Source: Planctobacterium marinum (GTDB lineage Bacteria; Pseudomonadota; Gammaproteobacteria; Enterobacterales; Alteromonadaceae). Taken from it: DNA of 64,000 nt. Numbering within the stretch: the first letter of the stretch is position 1; each line of letters starts with the position of its first letter. A program made the translations under genes and the position numbers. Below are positions 59,493 to 64,000 of this stretch, piece by piece. The notes under the pieces were generated by a model that saw nothing but the letters and a program-made list of their open reading frames with translations, was not told the origin of the DNA and did not search any database. The stretch lies in assembly GCF_020687805.1 (NCBI RefSeq), contig NZ_JAJEWQ010000004.1:372001-436000 (forward strand). The letters run 5' to 3'.

Positions 59493-60986
59493 TTAACTTC
59501 CTCTGCCTGTAAGTTTACCTATCAAAGGCGTTATTTTTGTCCAGTCCAGATGTTTATCGCACATCTCGGCCAGACGGTTAATTGCCGCTTCCTGCAGCAT
59601 TTCGTAATGTTGAGTGACTTCTATATCTGCACCTGCCCACGCCAATATGCCCCGGGTTGCTTCGGGCTGATCAAACAGACCATGCAAATAAGTACCGGCC
59701 ACCTGATTATCGGTGCTGACAGCGCCATCCGGAAGATTGTTTTCCAGCAAGGCAAAACAGCGCTTTTCTTTTGTTTGGGTGACGCCCACATGAATTTGGT
59801 ATCCGCTGACGGGGATTGCTGCTTCGTCACCCTCTGGTGTTAAGCATAAGACTCCCTGATTTTGGGTCAGTTGTTTTTCACCTTGCAGTCGGGTGCTTAG
59901 CTTTAACAAAGCCAGTCCCTTTGATTCACCGGCCGGACCTTCTATACCATCGGGATCAGCAATACATTCTCCCAACATCTGATAACCACCACAAATGCCC
60001 AGTACTTTTCCGCCGTATCTCAGGTGCCGAAGAATATCCTGATCCCACTGCATAGCGCGCAGTTGTGCTAAATCTGCCCGTACATTTTTGCTGCCGGGTA
60101 AAATGATCAGATCACAGGCCGGAATACGCGAATGAGGGGGGACATAAATCAGTTTCACTTCCGGGTGAGCCCGCAACATATCAAAATCAGTGTGATTGCT
60201 GATGCGACTGAATACAGGCACGGCCACAATCAATTTTGGACCGGTTGCCGTGCTGGCCTGGGATGTCTCAATGGCATCTTCGGCGGCTAATTGCAGGTTT
60301 GGTAAGAAAGGCAGAACGCCCAACACCGACTTTCCGGTGCGCGCTGCTAACCAGTCCAGTCCTGATTCCAGCAGACCAATGTCGCCGCGAAATTTATTGA
60401 TCACAAATCCCACCACCCGTTGCTGCTCTGACGGCGAGAGTAATTCCAGCGTGCCCACCAGTTGCGCAAATACACCGCCGCGATCAATATCAGCGATGAG
60501 AATAACCGGGCAGTCTACGGCTTCAGCAAAGCCCATGTTGGCAATGTCACCTTCACGCAGGTTGACTTCGGCAGGACTGCCTGCACCCTCAACAATGATG
60601 CAATCATACTGCGCTGCCAGTCGTTGGTGGGATTCCAGTACCGCGCACATGGCGACTTTTTTGTAGTCGTGGTAAGCCGCAGCCTGCATATCGGTAATAG
60701 CTTTGCCCTGAATAATCACCTGAGCACCGGTATCAGAACTGGGTTTGAGTAAAATAGGATTCATGTCTACATGTGGGGCAATTCCGGCTGCCTGTGCCTG
60801 CAGTGCCTGGGCACGGCCAATTTCTCCGCCATCAGCGGTAACGGCACTGTTCAGCGCCATATTCTGTGGTTTGAAAGGGGCTACCCTGAGCCCCCGTTGA
60901 TACAGGCAGCGACACAGAGCGGCCACTAACATGCTCTTACCGGCGTCAGAAGAGGTTCCCTGTATCATCAGTGTATTCGTTAACAT
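59493..60986 (-). CDS. cobQ: Cobyric acid synthase
   Basis: 497 residues. The N-terminal ATP-binding domain begins [20 protein letters not shown] and includes [10 protein letters not shown]; the C-terminal class I glutamine amidotransferase half has the nucleophile Cys in [14 protein letters not shown] and the His in YLHGLFD. It amidates four side chains of adenosylcobyrinic a,c-diamide to give adenosylcobyric acid. Its presence suggests more than simple cobinamide salvage, though the corrin-ring genes are not seen here. It lies 6 bases after cobC. Confidence 0.95.
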   Translation of the reverse strand: MLTNTLMIQGTSSDAGKSMLVAALCRCLYQRGLRVAPFKPQNMALNSAVTADGGEIGRAQALQAQAAGIAPHVDMNPILLKPSSDTGAQVIIQGKAITDMQAAAYHDYKKVAMCAVLESHQRLAAQYDCIIVEGAGSPAEVNLREGDIANMGFAEAVDCPVILIADIDRGGVFAQLVGTLELLSPSEQQRVVGFVINKFRGDIGLLESGLDWLAARTGKSVLGVLPFLPNLQLAAEDAIETSQASTATGPKLIVAVPVFSRISNHTDFDMLRAHPEVKLIYVPPHSRIPACDLIILPGSKNVRADLAQLRAMQWDQDILRHLRYGGKVLGICGGYQMLGECIADPDGIEGPAGESKGLALLKLSTRLQGEKQLTQNQGVLCLTPEGDEAAIPVSGYQIHVGVTQTKEKRCFALLENNLPDGAVSTDNQVAGTYLHGLFDQPEATRGILAWAGADIEVTQHYEMLQEAAINRLAEMCDKHLDWTKITPLIGKLTGRGS

Positions 60987-60992
60987 ATCGGG

Positions 60993-61631
60993 TTAAATCT
61001 CATGCTCTGCGGGCATCCCCACATAGTGAATAATGGCTTGGGCGTGATTTGTCGCAGGCAGGGTGAATTTACTGAGACTGGCGTAACCGATTTGCCATTG
61101 ACTATATAGCGCCGGGTTGCGCCAATCCAGATTTAACAGATGGGCAAGCAACAGTCGGATCACGCCGCCATGGCAAATAAGCAAAAGAGTTTGCGGCGTC
61201 TGTGTGCTGGCCAGTTGCTTTGCCAGTTTTTGCCAGCCGGTTGAAACCCGTTGATACATGACCGTCAGGGGTTCAGCATCGGTCAGCGGGTTACTGGCCG
61301 GGGCCTGCCAGAATGCGTGTAGTTCGGCCCAGGCACTTTGAGGTATATCATCAAAAGCGACACCGTCCCATTTTCCGAAATCACATTCCTGCATTTCGTC
61401 CAATACCTGCAATGTCAGATTGCGTTGTTCACTGAGTTGTCTGGCAAAGTGCTGACAGCGCTGCAGCGGAGAGCTAACCACCTGAGTAAGCTGTGACAGG
61501 CGAGCGCACTGCGCCTCCATGTTTTGCCATCCCCGGGGGCTCAGCGGTACATCGGTTTTACCATACAGGGCTGACGGAGCAGCTACTTCTCCGTGGCGTA
61601 AAAGATAAATCTGGTGCGCTATTTTTGCCAA
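60993..61631 (-). CDS. cobC: Alpha-ribazole phosphatase (histidine phosphatase family)
   Basis: 212 residues. The catalytic LLRHGEV motif is at the N-terminus, ECDFGKWDG is the conserved loop, and LLICHGGVIRLLLAHLL carries the second His. It removes phosphate from alpha-ribazole 5'-phosphate or from adenosylcobalamin 5'-phosphate in the last step of B12 assembly. The operon position between cobU and cobQ supports CobC over a general phosphoglycerate mutase-like phosphatase. Confidence 0.9.
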   Translation of the reverse strand: MAKIAHQIYLLRHGEVAAPSALYGKTDVPLSPRGWQNMEAQCARLSQLTQVVSSPLQRCQHFARQLSEQRNLTLQVLDEMQECDFGKWDGVAFDDIPQSAWAELHAFWQAPASNPLTDAEPLTVMYQRVSTGWQKLAKQLASTQTPQTLLLICHGGVIRLLLAHLLNLDWRNPALYSQWQIGYASLSKFTLPATNHAQAIIHYVGMPAEHEI

Positions 61632-61635
61632 GAGT

Positions 61636-62151
61636 TCAGCCCTTAATTTGCATGGGTAAACCAGCCACCACCAGTGTGACCTTGTCAGCCGCTCCGGCTA
61701 CCGCCTGATTGAGCCAGCCCTGCCAGTCGGCAAATTTTCGCGCAGATGCCGAAGCTGGCACGATACCCATACCCACTTCATTACTCACCAGAATGATATC
61801 TTGGCGGCTGGTTTTAAGTATCTGCACCAGGTCTGATTGCAGCATGTCGATGTGACACTCAGGATTGAGGTACATCTCGTTGTTTAGCCATAAGGTTAAA
61901 CAATCCACTATGATGACGGCATCATCAGCGGTATTCAGGTTTTCCAGGACGGCAGGCAAGTTGTCGGGATGTTCCAATACTTGCCAGTGAGCAGGGCGGT
62001 CAGCTTTGTGGCGTTCGATGCGCAAGGCCATTTCATCATCCGTAATGGTGGCGGTGGCCACATGTATCACAGGTTTATCACATTGCATTGCCTGTTGCTG
62101 GGCAAAACGGGATTTGCCGGAGCGCGCGGCCCCCAAAACCAGATGAATCAT
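61636..62151 (-). CDS. cobU: Adenosylcobinamide kinase / adenosylcobinamide-phosphate guanylyltransferase
   Basis: 171 residues, the usual length. P-loop GAARSGKSRFAQQ at the start, then VATATITDDEMALRIERHKADRP (guanylylated His region) and DCLTLWLNN. It phosphorylates adenosylcobinamide and adds GMP. The ATG overlaps the cobS stop by 4 bases. Confidence 0.95.
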   Translation of the reverse strand: MIHLVLGAARSGKSRFAQQQAMQCDKPVIHVATATITDDEMALRIERHKADRPAHWQVLEHPDNLPAVLENLNTADDAVIIVDCLTLWLNNEMYLNPECHIDMLQSDLVQILKTSRQDIILVSNEVGMGIVPASASARKFADWQGWLNQAVAGAADKVTLVVAGLPMQIKG

Positions 62152-62954
62152 GAATTACTTCCCACCATCGCCAGCAGAATTAAATAAATGCTGAGCTCCT
62201 GTACCTGTTGCGCCGCTCCTAATACATCGCCGGTAAAACCGCCGATGTTTTTTTGCATAATAAAGCGCAACAGATAGCGCACCAGTAGCACGCCGAGAGC
62301 CAAAATCAGAATCGTGCTGACCGGCAAAGCCAGTGCCGCAATTCCGCCAGTGGCGATGACAAACAGCAGGTGTTTGTGGGAAACGGGCCTTGCCAGGGGA
62401 TCGCTTTTATTCTTTTTGACCGTGCCCAGACCCGAGACATAGGGTAAATCCTGAACATGAGTCAGCGCCATCGCCCGGGAAAGCGGGTAGGCCAGGACAA
62501 TGGCCAGATACAACATTTCTGATTGTGCCAGCGATTGCAACAGCACAAACTTTAATGTCAGCGCCAGTATCAGACTGCAGCTACCATAAGTGCCAATGCG
62601 ACTGTCTTTCATGATATCAATTTTACGTTCTGCTGTTAGGCCACCCCAGAAGCCGTCACAGGTATCGGCCAGGCCATCTTCGTGTAAAGCGCCGGTGAGT
62701 AGCACGCTGGCGACCATCATGAGGGCAATGGCCACCGTACTACCCCATATGGGCGTAGCCAGGTGAACCAGGGCAACCAGTAGTAGCGCCAGTAACCAGC
62801 CAATCAGGGCAAAATAACGGGTGCAGGTATGCATAAATTCCGGTTGGTATTGTACCGTCCGGCCCATCGGGATACGGGTAAAAAAGCCCAGCGCCAGTCG
62901 AAAATAATTGACTTCAGCGCGCCAGAATGAGGATTTTTCTGCTTGTTCAGACAT
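62148..62954 (-). CDS. cobS: Adenosylcobinamide-GDP ribazoletransferase (cobalamin synthase)
   Basis: 268 residues from ATG 62954; the open frame up to 63047 lies inside cobT and is not used. Five to six membrane segments; family motifs FFTRIPMG, GALHEDGLADTCDGFWGG (metal-binding Asp residues) and KDSRIGTYGS. It joins adenosylcobinamide-GDP to alpha-ribazole in the inner membrane. It overlaps cobT by 8 bases. Confidence 0.94.
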   Translation of the reverse strand: MSEQAEKSSFWRAEVNYFRLALGFFTRIPMGRTVQYQPEFMHTCTRYFALIGWLLALLLVALVHLATPIWGSTVAIALMMVASVLLTGALHEDGLADTCDGFWGGLTAERKIDIMKDSRIGTYGSCSLILALTLKFVLLQSLAQSEMLYLAIVLAYPLSRAMALTHVQDLPYVSGLGTVKKNKSDPLARPVSHKHLLFVIATGGIAALALPVSTILILALGVLLVRYLLRFIMQKNIGGFTGDVLGAAQQVQELSIYLILLAMVGSNS

Positions 62955-64000
62955 TGACGTTGGCGCTCTCAAACGTGGCCATGTCATTAAAAAACGCGGC
63001 TGCGGTGCGCAATAACGGCACTGCCAGTGCAGCACCGGTACCTTCACCCAGGCGCAGGCCTAAATCCAGCAGGGGGTCTGCATGTAAGGCTGTTAACGCA
63101 AGTTGATGGCTGCGTTCTGTGCCCATGTGGGCAAACACCATGTACTGTCTGGCTCCCGGAGCAATTGCACAGGCGTAAAGTGCCGCGACGGTGACAATAA
63201 ATCCGTCTACAACGATGAGCTTTCCCTGCTCGGCAGTGGCCAGCATGGCGCCAATGATTTGCACAATTTCGAATCCGCCCAGTGAGGCCAGCCACAGAAG
63301 GGGATTTTTAGTCTCAGCTTCTGGCATTTGTTCGGTTCGGCGCAGGGCTTTGTCCACCAGCGCTATTTTGGCGTCTAGCTGTGCATCGTTGATACCCGTA
63401 CCGCGTCCCACTACTTCCCGGGCCTTTTTACTGGTATAGGCACACAATAACGCGGCTGCTGAACTGGTGTTACCAATGCCCATTTCACCGAAACAGACAA
63501 CATTACTGTCGCTCAATATCGCTTGTTTGGCCAGTGTTGCTCCGGCTATCAAACCGCGCTCAACAACAGCGGCGGACATGGCCGGTTCAACACTGATGTC
63601 TGCGGTTCCTGCCCCGAGGCGTTGGGTAAAATAATTGCTTTGAGTTTGAGATAATGGTTCAAGCATTCCGGCATCTATGACATTCAGGGCGATGTCGTGC
63701 AATCGACAAAAACAATTAATGGCCGCTCCTCCGGCCAGGAAATTCAGTACCATTTGCCGGGTCACTTCAGGCAGCGCAATACTGACAGGGTGCCTGGCGA
63801 TACCGTGATCTGCAGCAAAAATTAACATGGTGGGCTGGTTAATTTGCAGCTCTGCGTGGGGTGTTTCAGTTAACTGCATACGGGCCAGTTGCAGGGCCAG
63901 CGTCTCCAGTTTTCCCAGTGAGCCAGGGGGCTTGGTTTTATTATCTATCAACCCGTTAAAATGGTGATCCAGGTCATGGCTGATAGCGGGAATGGACCAG
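62947..64000 (-). CDS. cobT: Nicotinate-nucleotide--dimethylbenzimidazole phosphoribosyltransferase (start beyond the right edge)
   Basis: About 350 residues are visible and the frame stays open to base 64000. A TTG start at 63951 would give a 334-residue protein, but the frame upstream encodes WSIPAISHDLDHHFNGLIDN leading into KTKPPGSLGKLE, matching CobT N-termini, so the true start lies just outside the window. Other signatures are GEMGIGNTSSAAALL, GRGTGIND and the C-terminal LRLGEGTGAALAVPLL with the catalytic Glu. It makes alpha-ribazole phosphate. First visible gene of the cobalamin operon. Confidence 0.93.
   Translation of the reverse strand, partial: WSIPAISHDLDHHFNGLIDNKTKPPGSLGKLETLALQLARMQLTETPHAELQINQPTMLIFAADHGIARHPVSIALPEVTRQMVLNFLAGGAAINCFCRLHDIALNVIDAGMLEPLSQTQSNYFTQRLGAGTADISVEPAMSAAVVERGLIAGATLAKQAILSDSNVVCFGEMGIGNTSSAAALLCAYTSKKAREVVGRGTGINDAQLDAKIALVDKALRRTEQMPEAETKNPLLWLASLGGFEIVQIIGAMLATAEQGKLIVVDGFIVTVAALYACAIAPGARQYMVFAHMGTERSHQLALTALHADPLLDLGLRLGEGTGAALAVPLLRTAAAFFNDMATFESANVNV

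Noticed and set aside
62955-63047. N-terminal extension of CobS
   Set aside because: It would overlap cobT by 100 bases and lacks family similarity; ATG 62954 gives the normal CobS start.
63951-63953. TTG start for CobT inside the window
   Set aside because: The upstream frame is open to the edge and encodes the expected CobT N-terminal residues.

Overview
The window comes from a Gammaproteobacterium, most likely a marine, polysaccharide-using member of the Alteromonadales. This rests on the mix of genes (GH1/GH3/GH13 sugar genes with a LacI regulator, TonB-dependent iron uptake, NorR/NnrS/Hmp nitric oxide defence, AcrB-type efflux, DabAB, secreted calcium-repeat proteins, B12 salvage) and on moderate G+C. 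I see no rRNA, tRNA, CRISPR array, insertion sequence or prophage; it reads as chromosomal sequence with several lineage-specific blocks.

Layout. 1-7.3 kb: beta-glucoside/alpha-glucan block, with a cut-off GH3 beta-glucosidase diverging from a GH1 beta-glucosidase / GPH symporter / LacI operon over two identical palindromic operators, then a secreted GH13 alpha-amylase and a nucleotidyltransferase-like protein. 7.3-13.7 kb: a membrane-anchored winged-helix regulator, then dabB-dabA (inorganic carbon uptake) diverging from a LysR regulator. 13.7-20 kb: RND pump and adaptor, a lipoprotein hydrolase and a TetR regulator. 20-30 kb: hemerythrin-like protein, SpoU methyltransferase, and an 8.5 kb gene for a secreted repeat protein of about 2,800 residues. 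30-36 kb: small proteins, then a nitric oxide cluster (hmp, nnrS, a 95-residue membrane protein) diverging from norR, with a sigma-54 promoter and NorR-type sites between them. 36-43.7 kb: a stand-alone trpS with a leader-peptide attenuator, PRC-barrel and VOC proteins, two diguanylate cyclases and an AraC regulator. 43.8-47.5 kb: a coupled lipoprotein / vitellogenin-like pair. 47.5-55.5 kb: an imelysin fusion / TonB receptor / sterol-desaturase-family operon running leftward, and a delta-60 repeat lipoprotein. 55.6-58.4 kb: three unknown envelope proteins. 58.6-64 kb: cobT-cobS-cobU-cobC-cobQ-btuF, cut at the right edge.

The main discoveries. (1) Upstream of trpS lies a 17-codon reading frame with two adjacent Trp codons, followed by mutually exclusive hairpins and a U-rich tract: a classical ribosome-mediated attenuator on a tRNA synthetase gene. 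A further hairpin covers the trpS ribosome binding site. (2) The 43.8-47.5 kb pair looks like a bacterial counterpart of the large lipid transfer proteins (vitellogenin/MTP type), split into a helical-repeat protein and a beta-rich lipoprotein. (3) Two distant genes share the same six-repeat FG-GAP-like plus calcium-loop N-terminal cassette joined to different payloads (an imelysin domain; tandem 360-residue modules).

All functional calls come from reading motifs and layout by eye; no database search was possible.
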